The position numbers and the translations under genes are program-made. DNA of 64,000 nucleotides from Kitasatospora sp. GP82 (GTDB lineage: Bacteria > Actinomycetota > Actinomycetes > Streptomycetales > Streptomycetaceae), in NCBI RefSeq assembly GCF_029892105.1, contig NZ_JARZAJ010000012.1:162182-226181 (forward strand). Direction: 5' to 3'. Shown piece by piece: positions 15,103 to 22,848 of this stretch (position 1 is its first letter; every line of letters begins with the position of its first letter). The notes below the pieces were generated by a model. That model had not been told where the DNA came from and ran no database searches. It saw nothing but the letters and a program-made list of their open reading frames with translations.

Positions 15103-15906
15103 TTGACAGACGTGGCACAGGACTCCGAGCACACCGTGGCCGCCGGGGGCACCGACCGCGCTTCCGGCGCGCTCTACCGCCGGGTGGCCTCCGACCTGCG
15201 CGAGGCGATCACCTCGGGCTCGTACGGACAGTCCGGACGGCTGCCCGCCGAGGGCGCACTCGCGGAGCAGTACGGAGTCTCCAGAGGCACCGTCCGACAG
15301 GCGCTCGCCCTGCTGCGCGCCGACGGACTGGTCACCTCCAGGCGCGGCACCCGCCGTGTGGTCCTCGGCAACGCCCGGGTGCAGAGCTTCTCCGAGCTGC
15401 TCAGCTTCACCCACTGGGCCCGTTCGATGGGCGAGGAACCCGGCGGCCGTCTGGAGTCGCTGACCCGCCGCCCGGCCGATGCCGCCGAGCGCGAGCAGCT
15501 GCGCCTCGAACCGGGCGCCGAGGTGTATGTGACGCTCCGGCTGCGCACCCTCTCCGGCAACCCCGTCATGGTCGAGCGCACCGTGTACCCGCCCCGGGTC
15601 GGCGAGTTGGTGGCCCAGCTCCCGGCCGACGTGGTCTCGCACACCGAACCCCTGCGCGAGCACGGCATCCTGTTCACCGACGCCGACCACACCATCGACG
15701 TGGTCGCCGCCAACGCCGACGACGCCCGCCTGCTCGGCTGCCGCCGGGGCAGCCCGCTCCTGCGCGAACGCCGCCGCACCACAGATCCCACCGGCACCCC
15801 CGTGGAGTGGTCCCAGGACCGCTACCTCCCCGGCACGGTCGCCTTCAGCGTCCACAACTCCCTTGCCGCCTCGGCCCTCTCCCGCCACGCCCGGGACGGC
15901 GACTGA
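15103..15906 (+). CDS. GntR-family (HutC/UTRA) regulator, predicted regulator of the phosphonate regulon
   Basis: 267 aa from a TTG at 15103 behind AGGAGG; a GTG at 15112 is possible. A winged helix occupies about residues 20-90 (YRRVASDLREAITSGSY, LPAEGALAEQYGVSRGTVRQAL, VTSRRGTRRVV). A UTRA ligand domain follows (about 95-260; EPGAEVYVTLRLRTLSGNP, ERTVYPP, WSQDRYLPGTVAF). HutC-type regulators bind operators close to GT-N-TATA-AC patterns, which the three AGTTGGCTATACAACT-like sites resemble. It is divergent from the importer operon and convergent with the oxygenase gene, like PhnF-type regulators. Confidence 0.88.
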   Translation: MTDVAQDSEHTVAAGGTDRASGALYRRVASDLREAITSGSYGQSGRLPAEGALAEQYGVSRGTVRQALALLRADGLVTSRRGTRRVVLGNARVQSFSELLSFTHWARSMGEEPGGRLESLTRRPADAAEREQLRLEPGAEVYVTLRLRTLSGNPVMVERTVYPPRVGELVAQLPADVVSHTEPLREHGILFTDADHTIDVVAANADDARLLGCRRGSPLLRERRRTTDPTGTPVEWSQDRYLPGTVAFSVHNSLAASALSRHARDGD

Positions 15907-15952
15907 CCCGGCAAGGTGCAACCAGCCTTTGAGGGGCAAGGGGCAACCAATC

Positions 15953-15967
15953 AGGGGCGCGGGGCTC
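15953..15967 (+). repeat. Dispersed intergenic motif AGGGGCGCGGGGCTC, copy 1
   Basis: One of four copies of this 14-15-bp motif found between genes in the window (others at 24122, 29462 and 43251). This one is in the 100-bp gap between the convergent gntR and oxygenase genes. Confidence 0.65.
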
Positions 15968-16006
15968 CGCCTGATGGTTCACGCCTGCCCCTGAGAGGTT
16001 TCCGGC

Positions 16007-17596
16007 TCAGGACATCAGTCGCTCCAGTAGCGGGCGGAAGTGTGCGAAGGCCGGTGTGGGGGCGCCCGCGACCTTGGCCTGGTCGTCCCAGCGGCGGACG
16101 GCCACCGCGTCCTCGGCACCCGGGTGGGCGGTGAAGGCCGCAGCCTCGTCCGCCTCCATCGGCCCGCCCTGCACCTGCAGCGTGTACTCGGAGGCCTCGG
16201 AGAGCCCCGCCCGGTAGGAGGGCTCCACCGCACACAGGTACCGCTTCGCGGCCACGTGCAGCCGCACCGGCTCCGTCACCTCGGGCCCGAACCACCGGGC
16301 CAGCCAGTCCGCGCCGGTGTGGCTGTGCCGGTTGTCCCGGCCCTGCATCAACTTCAGCCCCGAGCCGTCGAAGTGGCCGACGTCGTGCAGGAGCGAGGCC
16401 GCCACCAGGTGATCGGATGCCCCCGCCGCCTCGGCCAGCGCGCCCGCCTGGAGCATGTGCTCGGCCATCGTCACCGCCTCGCCCAGGTACTCGCCCAGGC
16501 CCTCGCCCTCGAACAGCTCCTCCAGTGCGTCCAGCGCGCCGGCCCGCCGGTTCAGCACGGCGAGGGAGGAGGCGAGCGAGTCCAGGTCGGCGTAGCAGCC
16601 CTGGAGGTGGCGGTGGCCGTCCTGCTCGAAGGCCGTCCTGGCGTGCAGCAGGCGGACGTTGTCGAAGATCAGGCAGTCACCGGGCCCGAGCCGGAAGGTG
16701 AGACGGAGCTCGGGCCGCAGCGTGATCCGGGCGAAGCGCCGGTACGCGGCGTAGAAGGCGTCCAGCTGCTCGGCGGGCAGCCGGAGGGTGCCGATCGACC
16801 GGTTGTTGAACCGCACCTCGCGGATCCGGCCCGCCGCGTCCACCTCGATCAGCGGCCGCTCGGCGCGCAGTTCGGTGGTGCGGTCGCGGAAGACGAACGG
16901 CACCGGTGTACGGGTCAGCACCGCGAAGTCCTCCGGTGCCTCCTCGCGGAGAACGGCTGCCGCCCGGAAGCCGTCCACCAGGCCCGAGTCGCCCCCGGTG
17001 GAGTCGTTTCGCAGGCAGTGCAGCAGTTGCAGGGTCGGTACCGGGTCGCGGTACGGGTTGTCGGTGTGCGGCGCGATGGCGGCGCTGGTGAACGCCAGGT
17101 TGTTGGGGTCCGGCTCGACCCGGACGTCGAACAGCTCACCGTAGTTGGTCTCCCGCACGTACCCGAAGCTGCGCGCCACCTCCAGCACCTGCCGCTCCAC
17201 CGCCGGTACGTCGCGCAGCAGCGCGAACCCCGAGCGCTGCACCGCAGCCAGCACCGCCGCCCGCTCGCCCGAGTCCGCCAGGTACGTGGCCCAGTCGGCC
17301 TCCGGCAGCCCGCCCGCGAAGTCGGCCGCCGTCCACAGCCGCTTGCCCTGCTCGGTCCGGCCGTCCCCCTCGGGCCCCTCGGAACCCTCGGCCCGTTCGT
17401 CCGGCCACTCGGCCGGGTAGGCCGACCGGTGCCCGTCCGACCAGTGCACCTCCAGTACGCCCTCGCCCTCCCGCTGTGCCACGATCGCCAAGTCCCCCGG
17501 CAGATCGGTGATCTGGAACAGCTTCTGCCCGTTGCGCGGGTCACGGCACTCGGCACAGGGGCAGTTGTCGCGCAGCCAGTACGCGGAAAGCGCCAT
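16007..17596 (-). CDS. TmpA-TmpB-like fusion: 2OG/Fe(II) oxygenase joined to an HD-domain C-P-cleaving oxygenase
   Basis: 529 aa from the ATG at 17596 behind GGAGGAGGAG; the longer start at 17653 would run through the operator. Residues 1-60 are the zinc-binding N-domain of gamma-butyrobetaine hydroxylase relatives (C12, C14, C17, H56). Residues 85-345 are a TauD-type domain with iron ligands H177, D179 and H318, and R329 for 2-oxoglutarate. Residues 348-529 are an HD oxygenase whose Y370, E373, H380, H404, D405 and H426 match PhnZ Y24, E27, H34, H58, D59 and H80 in order and spacing; H447 and D504/505 complete the site. TmpA hydroxylates 2-trimethylaminoethylphosphonate and TmpB cleaves it to glycine betaine and phosphate. 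A fused enzyme could do both steps. Substrate choice is inferred from the betaine-hydroxylase-type N-domain; PhnY is of another oxygenase family. Confidence 0.87.
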   Translation of the reverse strand: MALSAYWLRDNCPCAECRDPRNGQKLFQITDLPGDLAIVAQREGEGVLEVHWSDGHRSAYPAEWPDERAEGSEGPEGDGRTEQGKRLWTAADFAGGLPEADWATYLADSGERAAVLAAVQRSGFALLRDVPAVERQVLEVARSFGYVRETNYGELFDVRVEPDPNNLAFTSAAIAPHTDNPYRDPVPTLQLLHCLRNDSTGGDSGLVDGFRAAAVLREEAPEDFAVLTRTPVPFVFRDRTTELRAERPLIEVDAAGRIREVRFNNRSIGTLRLPAEQLDAFYAAYRRFARITLRPELRLTFRLGPGDCLIFDNVRLLHARTAFEQDGHRHLQGCYADLDSLASSLAVLNRRAGALDALEELFEGEGLGEYLGEAVTMAEHMLQAGALAEAAGASDHLVAASLLHDVGHFDGSGLKLMQGRDNRHSHTGADWLARWFGPEVTEPVRLHVAAKRYLCAVEPSYRAGLSEASEYTLQVQGGPMEADEAAAFTAHPGAEDAVAVRRWDDQAKVAGAPTPAFAHFRPLLERLMS

Positions 17597-17624
17597 CGGA
17601 ACTCCTCCTCCTGGGGTCGGCCAA

Positions 17625-17640
17625 AGTTGTATAGCCAACT
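17625..17640. promoter_or_regulatory. Predicted GntR operator in front of the fused oxygenase gene
   Basis: AGTTGTATAGCCAACT, whose reverse complement is AGTTGGCTATACAACT, is 29 bp upstream of the start codon, where it would overlap the promoter or the early transcript. Confidence 0.75.
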
Positions 17641-17762
17641 TTGCGTCGCGCACGACCCTGCCGATCGTGAGTGAGGAGCGGAGGTCCAGCAGATGTCCGT
17701 CACACGAACAGCAGCGGATCCATGGGCGCAGGCCCGACGGCGGCTCCTGGCCCGGCGCCGGC

Positions 17763-17903
17763 TCACCGCTGGTCGGCGCCCCGGCGGCGGGGCAGGAACA
17801 GTGCGGGCAGCAGGGCCGGCGCCATCAGCGCGACCGCCCAGACGCAGGTGTGGCGGAAGGCGTCGGCGGGGTGCGGCGCGCTCTTCAGCTCGCCGGTCAG
17901 CAG
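17763..17903 (-). pseudogene. C-terminal remnant of an MFS transporter
   Basis: On the minus strand about 45 residues read like the last helix and tail of a DHA2-type MFS protein (LLTGELKSAPHPADAFRH, CVWAVALMAPALLPALFLP, RRRG, stop at 17763). Nothing upstream continues it. The sequence passes directly into the oppositely oriented TetR remnant. Confidence 0.55.
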
Positions 17904-17904
17904 T

Positions 17905-18172
17905 ACGGACATCCCGGCCGCCGTCCTGGAGGACTGGCAGCGCATCGGCCCGGGCGCGGTCCAGGCCGAACTCGCCCGCCGGCTGGGGCTGCTGGCCGAC
18001 CAGGGCCTGCTCTCTCACCGACCCGGAGCGCGCCGCCCGCCGCTACATCCTGCTGGTGGCCACCGAGGTCACCAACCGCTCCTACTGGGGCGTCTTCCCG
18101 CTCCCCGAGCCCGAGGTCCGGGCGATGGTCACCGCGGGCGTGCAGGACTTCCTGCGCCTCTACGCCCCCTGA
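17905..18172 (+). pseudogene. C-terminal remnant of a TetR-family regulator, frameshifted
   Basis: The plus strand reads IPAAVLEDWQRIGPGAVQ and RRLGLLADQGLL in one frame, then jumps at a CTCTCT run to TDPERAARRYILLVATEVTN and VQDFLRLYAP with stop at 18170-18172. That is the ligand-domain end of a TetR/AcrR protein. The DNA-binding half is absent. With the MFS remnant it looks like a divergent tetR-MFS pair collapsed by one deletion. The remaining gap to 18250 holds nothing I can identify. Confidence 0.6.
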
Positions 18173-18250
18173 GGGGCAACCGGCCGGGAGGCGGGGTGAC
18201 AGGGCCTGCGAACGGGACGTTCAGGAAGGCCCCGGAGAGCGGGCGGGTGG

Positions 18251-19342
18251 TCAGGCGGTGGTGAGTGCTGCGGTCCAGGCTTCGGCCGCGGCGCTGGTGG
18301 CCTGCTCGGGGGTGGTGCCGGGGAGGGTCTCGGCGAGGGCGGTGAGGACGGACTGGACGGACTGCAGTGAGGCGGCGGAGCCGTAGTGGTTGACGCGGAG
18401 CATCCCGGTGGCGAGGGCGCCGCCGCCGGACTGGACGGGGAGGGCGGGGTCGAGCCGGGCGGCGAGCTCGGCGGCGTGCAGGCCGGGCGGGGTGCGCAGG
18501 GTGGTGGCGACCGGGGCGGCGTGGCGGTCCTGGTGGACGAAGGGAGTGAGGGTGCCCAGGGCGCGGACGCCCGCGCGGGTCGCGGCGGCGGCCGCGCGGT
18601 GCCGGGCGATGGTGGCGGTCAGGGTGTCGGCCTCGATCCGCTCCAGGCAGGCGTCGAGGGCGAGCATCTCCAACTGGGCCGGCGCGTGGGGGAGTACGGT
18701 GCGCCCGGCGTCCGTCCAGCGCTCCTTCCAGTCCAGCAGGGAGAGGTAGGAGCGGCGCGGCGCAGCCGGGTTGGCGGCGATCCGCTCCCACGCGCGGTCG
18801 CTGACCGAGACGGCGGAGACCCCGGCGGGGCCGCCCATCGCCTTCTGCCCGCCGATGACGCACAGGTCCACGCCCCACTCGTCGGTGAGCAGCGGTTCGG
18901 CGGCGACCGAGGCGACCGCGTCCAGCATCAGCAGTGCGCCGTGCGCCCGTACCACGGCGGCGATTTCGGCGACCGGGTTGGTGTTGCCGGTGGCGGCCTC
19001 GGCATGGACCAGCGAGACGAAGTCGGTCTCCGGGCGCGCCCGGAGCGCCTCGGCGACCTGCTCGGCGCGGACCGCGCTGTCGAATGGCACGGCCAGGTCC
19101 ACGACATCGGCGCCGCAGCTGCGCAGCCAGTTGCCGAAGGTCTGCCCGTACGGACCGGTGACGATGTTGAGTGCGGTGCTGCCGGCGTGGGCCGCGCCCC
19201 GGATCGCCGCCTCCAGCGGGAGCAGCGCCTCGCCCTGGGTGACGATCACATCGGCCGTGGTGTGCAGCAGCGCGGCCACCCGGTCCTCGATCGCGGCGAA
19301 CTGCGCGGCACTCAGCGGCGGGAGGTCGAGGAAGGGGCTCAC
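18251..19342 (-). CDS. class V PLP-dependent aminotransferase (alanine-glyoxylate / AEP-transaminase-like)
   Basis: 363 aa from a GTG at 19342. Family features are the PLP phosphate-binding region (VTQGEALLPLEAAIRG, NIVTGPYGQTFGNW), the cofactor Asp in LMLDAVASVAAE and the Schiff-base Lys in VIGGQKAMGGPAG. The conserved C-terminal Arg lies in MLRVNHYG. The family includes alanine-glyoxylate and 2-aminoethylphosphonate-pyruvate transaminases. It sits behind the fused oxygenase on the same strand, but I see no AGTTG-N6-CAACT site in front of it, so membership of the phosphonate regulon is unproven. Confidence 0.8.
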   Translation of the reverse strand: MSPFLDLPPLSAAQFAAIEDRVAALLHTTADVIVTQGEALLPLEAAIRGAAHAGSTALNIVTGPYGQTFGNWLRSCGADVVDLAVPFDSAVRAEQVAEALRARPETDFVSLVHAEAATGNTNPVAEIAAVVRAHGALLMLDAVASVAAEPLLTDEWGVDLCVIGGQKAMGGPAGVSAVSVSDRAWERIAANPAAPRRSYLSLLDWKERWTDAGRTVLPHAPAQLEMLALDACLERIEADTLTATIARHRAAAAATRAGVRALGTLTPFVHQDRHAAPVATTLRTPPGLHAAELAARLDPALPVQSGGGALATGMLRVNHYGSAASLQSVQSVLTALAETLPGTTPEQATSAAAEAWTAALTTA

Positions 19343-19492
19343 GGGGCTGGCCTTTCGCTGACGGTGGGGGAGCGGCCCGGTGTCGGGGCCTGGAAGTACG
19401 GGCACCAACGGTCAGTCTGCCTCATCGCGCCGGTCCGAAGGCGCCCGGTGGCCCCTCCCGTCGGCGGCGGCCCCGTCGGTAGAGTGCGGGAC

Positions 19493-20584
19493 ATGAGCGA
19501 TGCCGCGGTGCTGCACATCAAGGGGCGGGTACTGGTCGGGCCCGAGGACGTCCGGGACGAGCTGTGGGTGGTGGACGGCCGGGTGAGCTTTGAGCGTCCG
19601 GCGCGGGCGACCGATGTCCGTACGGTCTCCGGCTGGGTACTGCCCGGCCTGGTGGATGCGCACTGCCATGTCGGCCTGGACGCCCACGGCGCGGTGGACG
19701 AGGCCACCAGCGAGAAGCAGGCCCTCACCGACCGTGACGCCGGGACGCTGCTGATCCGCGATGCGGGCTCCGCCGCCGACACCCGCTGGATCGACGACCG
19801 CGAGGACCTGCCCCGGATCATCAGGGCCGGACGGCACATCGCCCGTACCCGTCGCTACATCCGCAACTACGCGCACGAGATCGAGCCCGGTGACCTGGCC
19901 GCGTATGTCGCGGCCGAGGCCAGGCGCGGCGACGGCTGGGTGAAGCTGGTCGGTGACTGGATCGACCGCGAGCGCGGTGATCTGGCCGCCTGCTGGCCGG
20001 GGGACGCGCTGCGCGAGGCGATCGCCGCCGCGCACGCCGAGGGCGCCCGGGTCACCGCGCACTGCTTCGCCGCCGAGTCGCTGCCCGATCTGCTCGCCGC
20101 CGGCATCGACTGCATCGAGCACGCGACCGGTCTGACCGAGGAGTTGATCCCGGTCTTCGCCGAGCGGCAGGTGGCGATCGTCCCGACGCTGGTCAACATC
20201 GCGACCTTCCCCGGGCTGGCGGACGGCGGCCAGGAGAAGTTCCCGGCCTGGTCCGCGCACATGCGCCGCCTGCACGAGCGCCGTTACGACACCGTCGGCG
20301 CGGCGTACGACGCGGGGATCCCGATCTTCGTCGGGACGGACGCGGGCGGCTCGCTCGCGCACGGACTGGTCGCGGACGAGGTGGCCGAGCTGGTCAAGGC
20401 CGGTATGCCGCCCGCCGCCGCGCTGTCGGCGGCGAGTTGGGGAGCACGCGAGTGGCTGGGCAGGGAGGGACTGACCGAGGGCGCACCGGCCGACCTGGTG
20501 GTGTACGCGCAGGACCCGCGCGCGGACGTCCGGGTACTGGCCGATCCGCAACTGGTCGTCCTCCGGGGCCGCGTGGTCGGCTGA
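19493..20584 (+). CDS. amidohydrolase-family metal-dependent hydrolase
   Basis: 363 aa from the ATG at 19493; the reading frame is open further upstream but that is antisense to the aminotransferase. A short beta domain (about 1-55) leads into the TIM barrel. Metal-site motifs are VDAHCHVGLD, carboxylated-Lys candidate WVKLVGDW, RVTAHCF, CIEHATGL and FVGTDAGG. The order H-x-H, K, H, H, D is that of imidazolonepropionase/prolidase-type cyclic amidohydrolases. The substrate is unknown. It is divergent from the aminotransferase across 150 bp. Confidence 0.85.
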   Translation: MSDAAVLHIKGRVLVGPEDVRDELWVVDGRVSFERPARATDVRTVSGWVLPGLVDAHCHVGLDAHGAVDEATSEKQALTDRDAGTLLIRDAGSAADTRWIDDREDLPRIIRAGRHIARTRRYIRNYAHEIEPGDLAAYVAAEARRGDGWVKLVGDWIDRERGDLAACWPGDALREAIAAAHAEGARVTAHCFAAESLPDLLAAGIDCIEHATGLTEELIPVFAERQVAIVPTLVNIATFPGLADGGQEKFPAWSAHMRRLHERRYDTVGAAYDAGIPIFVGTDAGGSLAHGLVADEVAELVKAGMPPAAALSAASWGAREWLGREGLTEGAPADLVVYAQDPRADVRVLADPQLVVLRGRVVG

Positions 20585-20773
20585 CACTCGGACCCCACCT
20601 GCTCGCGCCGACTCGGGCACCTGCTCGGCCAGGCGCCCCCGCCCGGCATCGACAACTGCGATCAGCCGTGCACCCGCCTGGGAGCGTGCGTGTCGACCGC
20701 CGGAGCGAGTACGTGATGCCGTGCCTGCGGTCGGTCGGGCCGGCGGCGGGCGTTGGGCCGATAGGGTGGCGAT

Positions 20774-21451
20774 ATGGCACCACGTCCACTGAACGAGATC
20801 GTCGAACCCGGCTGGGCCAAGGCCCTTGAGCCGGTGGCCGGGCGGGTCGCCGCCATGGGCGACTTCCTGCGCGGCGAGCTGGCCGCAGGCCGTACCTACC
20901 TGCCGGCCGGGCCGAACGTGCTGCGTGCGTTCCAGCAACCCTTCGACTCGGTACGGGTGTTGATCGTCGGCCAGGATCCGTACCCGACTCCGGGGCATGC
21001 CGTCGGGCTGAGTTTCTCGGTTGCGCCGCAGGTCCGGCCGATCCCGGGCAGCCTGGTCAACATCTTCCAGGAGTACGGCCGCGACCTCGGCTTCCCGCCG
21101 CCTGCCAACGGCGACCTCACCCCGTGGACCCAGCAGGGTGTGCTGCTGCTCAACCGGGCGCTGACCACCGCGCCGGGCAAGCCGGCCGCGCACCGGGGCA
21201 AGGGCTGGGAAGAGGTCACCGAGCAGGCGATCCGGGCGCTGGTGGCGCGTGGCGGCCCGCTGGTGGCGATCCTGTGGGGGCGCGACGCCCGCAATCTGCG
21301 CCCCTTGTTGGGGCCGGTGCCTTCGGTGGAGTCGGCGCATCCGAGTCCGATGTCGGCGGACCGGGGCTTCTTCGGCTCGCGCCCGTTCAGCAGGGCGAAC
21401 GAGCTGCTGGCCCGCCAGGGCGCGCAGCCGGTGGACTGGCGCCTGCCCTAG
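20774..21451 (+). CDS. ung: uracil-DNA glycosylase (family 1)
   Basis: 225 aa. It carries the catalytic water-activating motif GQDPYP (D68), FSV with the uracil-stacking Phe, LLLNRALT with the uracil-recognising Asn, LWGRDA, and the minor-groove loop [13 protein letters not shown] with the catalytic His. It removes uracil from DNA at the start of base-excision repair. It stands alone on its strand with 190 bp of non-coding DNA upstream. Confidence 0.96.
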   Translation: MAPRPLNEIVEPGWAKALEPVAGRVAAMGDFLRGELAAGRTYLPAGPNVLRAFQQPFDSVRVLIVGQDPYPTPGHAVGLSFSVAPQVRPIPGSLVNIFQEYGRDLGFPPPANGDLTPWTQQGVLLLNRALTTAPGKPAAHRGKGWEEVTEQAIRALVARGGPLVAILWGRDARNLRPLLGPVPSVESAHPSPMSADRGFFGSRPFSRANELLARQGAQPVDWRLP

Positions 21452-21680
21452 GGCCGGCCTCCCGGTGGCATACCGCCCGGCGTCGTACTGCCCGGCGTCA
21501 ACCTCACTCGAAGGAGTGAACCGACGCTGGGTGTTGCTTGTGTGATGGACGGTTCGGAAGAGACTGATGGGAGTCGAGAGCACAAGCCCCTTCCCCCGGC
21601 CCGATGCGGCACCAGTCTGCGCGCGGGGTGACTACGGCGGCGCGCTCTGTCCATCCGTCACCCGTGGGGGGTCCTTCACG

Positions 21681-22667
21681 ATGTCCGTTCCGCGTTCCAC
21701 TCCTCTGCGTTCCACTCTCCGCTCCGCCGCTGCCACCGGACTGGCGGCCGGTCTCCTCGCTCTTCCCGGCGGCGCCGCGTACGCCACGGGGCCGACTCCC
21801 TCACCGGGGAAGGCCCGCGCGGTGACCGCCGAACTCGCGCTGGACGTCAGCCTGCTGAACGACAAGGTGGATGTCCCCGTCGACATCACCCTGAACAAGG
21901 TGGAGTCCCCGGAGCAACAAAAGGGGCACCTCCCAGCCGTCAAGGCTGGGGGAGGCGCGATGCTCACGGCCAAGGTGGACGGTGTCGACCAGGGGCGGCC
22001 GGTCACCCTGGTCAAGGCGGAGGCGGGCAACTCCACCACGCGGGCCGACGAGCACGGCACCGCCGCCTCCGTCCGCCTGGTCGGCGCCGACCTGAACGCG
22101 CCCGGTCTGGTCACCACGCTGATCGGCCTGGAGGCGCTGAGCGCCGAGGCCACCTGCCCGGTGGACGGGCAGCCGACCGCCAAGGTCACCTCGCCCGCCC
22201 GGGTCACCGTGCTCGGCAGGTCGGTCGCGCTCGGCCTGAACGGGCCGACCCACGTGGACGTCCCGGCCGTGGGCAGTGTGGACATCGAGTTCTCCAGGCA
22301 CACCACCACCTCCACCATGGCCGCCGCCTCCGCACTGGAGGTGAACGTCGCGGTCAATCCGCTCAACCTCAACGTCGCCAAGGTCACCGGGAAGATCACT
22401 GTCGCCTCGGTCAGCTGCGAGAAGCCGGTGCCCGCACACACCACGGCCCCGACGAACCCGGCCCCGTCCGACACGGCGGCGAGCACCGCCGCCCGCGCCG
22501 TCCCCGCCGCCGACACGACCACCGGAGCGGGCAAGGCACTCGCCTTCACCGGCAGCACCGGCACCGGCACCCTGGCAGGTGCCGCAGCCGCGCTCATCAC
22601 GGCTGGAACCGGCGCTCTCTGGCTGGCCGCACGCCGTCGCCGCAATACCCGGGCGCGCCACCGCTGA
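21681..22667 (+). CDS. SCO1860-family LAxTG-type cell-wall anchored protein
   Basis: 328 aa from the ATG at 21681. A Sec signal peptide (about 1-37, ending AAYATG) is followed by the SCO1860-type domain (AELALDVSLLNDKVDVPVDI, VSCEKP) with two Cys. A Thr/Ala/Pro linker leads to a sortase-like tail: LAFTG, a hydrophobic helix and RRRRNTRARHR. It is likely displayed on the wall by a class E sortase. Residues about 82-92 (KGHLPAVKAGG) are encoded by a palindromic insertion that relatives I remember lack. Function is unknown. Confidence 0.85.
   Translation: MSVPRSTPLRSTLRSAAATGLAAGLLALPGGAAYATGPTPSPGKARAVTAELALDVSLLNDKVDVPVDITLNKVESPEQQKGHLPAVKAGGGAMLTAKVDGVDQGRPVTLVKAEAGNSTTRADEHGTAASVRLVGADLNAPGLVTTLIGLEALSAEATCPVDGQPTAKVTSPARVTVLGRSVALGLNGPTHVDVPAVGSVDIEFSRHTTTSTMAAASALEVNVAVNPLNLNVAKVTGKITVASVSCEKPVPAHTTAPTNPAPSDTAASTAARAVPAADTTTGAGKALAFTGSTGTGTLAGAAAALITAGTGALWLAARRRRNTRARHR
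21923..21958. repeat. Palindromic mini-repeat inserted in frame inside the wall-protein gene
   Basis: The segment has arms ACCTCCCAGCC (21929-21939) and GGCTGGG-GG-AGG (21944-21954) around GTCAA. It resembles the GGCACCTCCCAGC...GCTGGGGGAGGTGCC palindrome repeated in many streptomycete intergenic regions. Its length keeps the reading frame. Confidence 0.65.
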
Positions 22668-22755
22668 CGCCGATAGGGTGCGACAACGTCACCTGGAAGC
22701 CCCGGAACTGGTTCTGGCACTTCCGGTGCGTAAGCGTGCCACTGCGGACGGTTGG

Positions 22756-22793
22756 TTCACATGGGCGTTACATAGGAGGAACAACCGGGAAAC
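22756..22793 (+). promoter_or_regulatory. Predicted GlnR box upstream of glnII
   Basis: Four half-sites lie exactly 11 bp apart: TTCAC (22756), GTTAC (22767), GGAAC (22778) and GAAAC (22789). They fit the remembered GlnR pattern gTnAc-n6-GaAAc, two tandem a/b pairs with the second a-site degenerate. GlnR activates or represses nitrogen genes including glnII in streptomycetes. The box ends 55 bp before the start codon. Confidence 0.6.
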
Positions 22794-22848
22794 GGCGGCT
22801 TGCAACGCTACGCGGGCACCCACCACCCAAGCAGTGAGGTACACAGCG

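Noticed and set aside
17596..17653. Upstream start (17653) for the fused oxygenase gene
   Set aside because: It would translate through the operator, and the ATG at 17596 has an ideal GGAGGAGGAG site.
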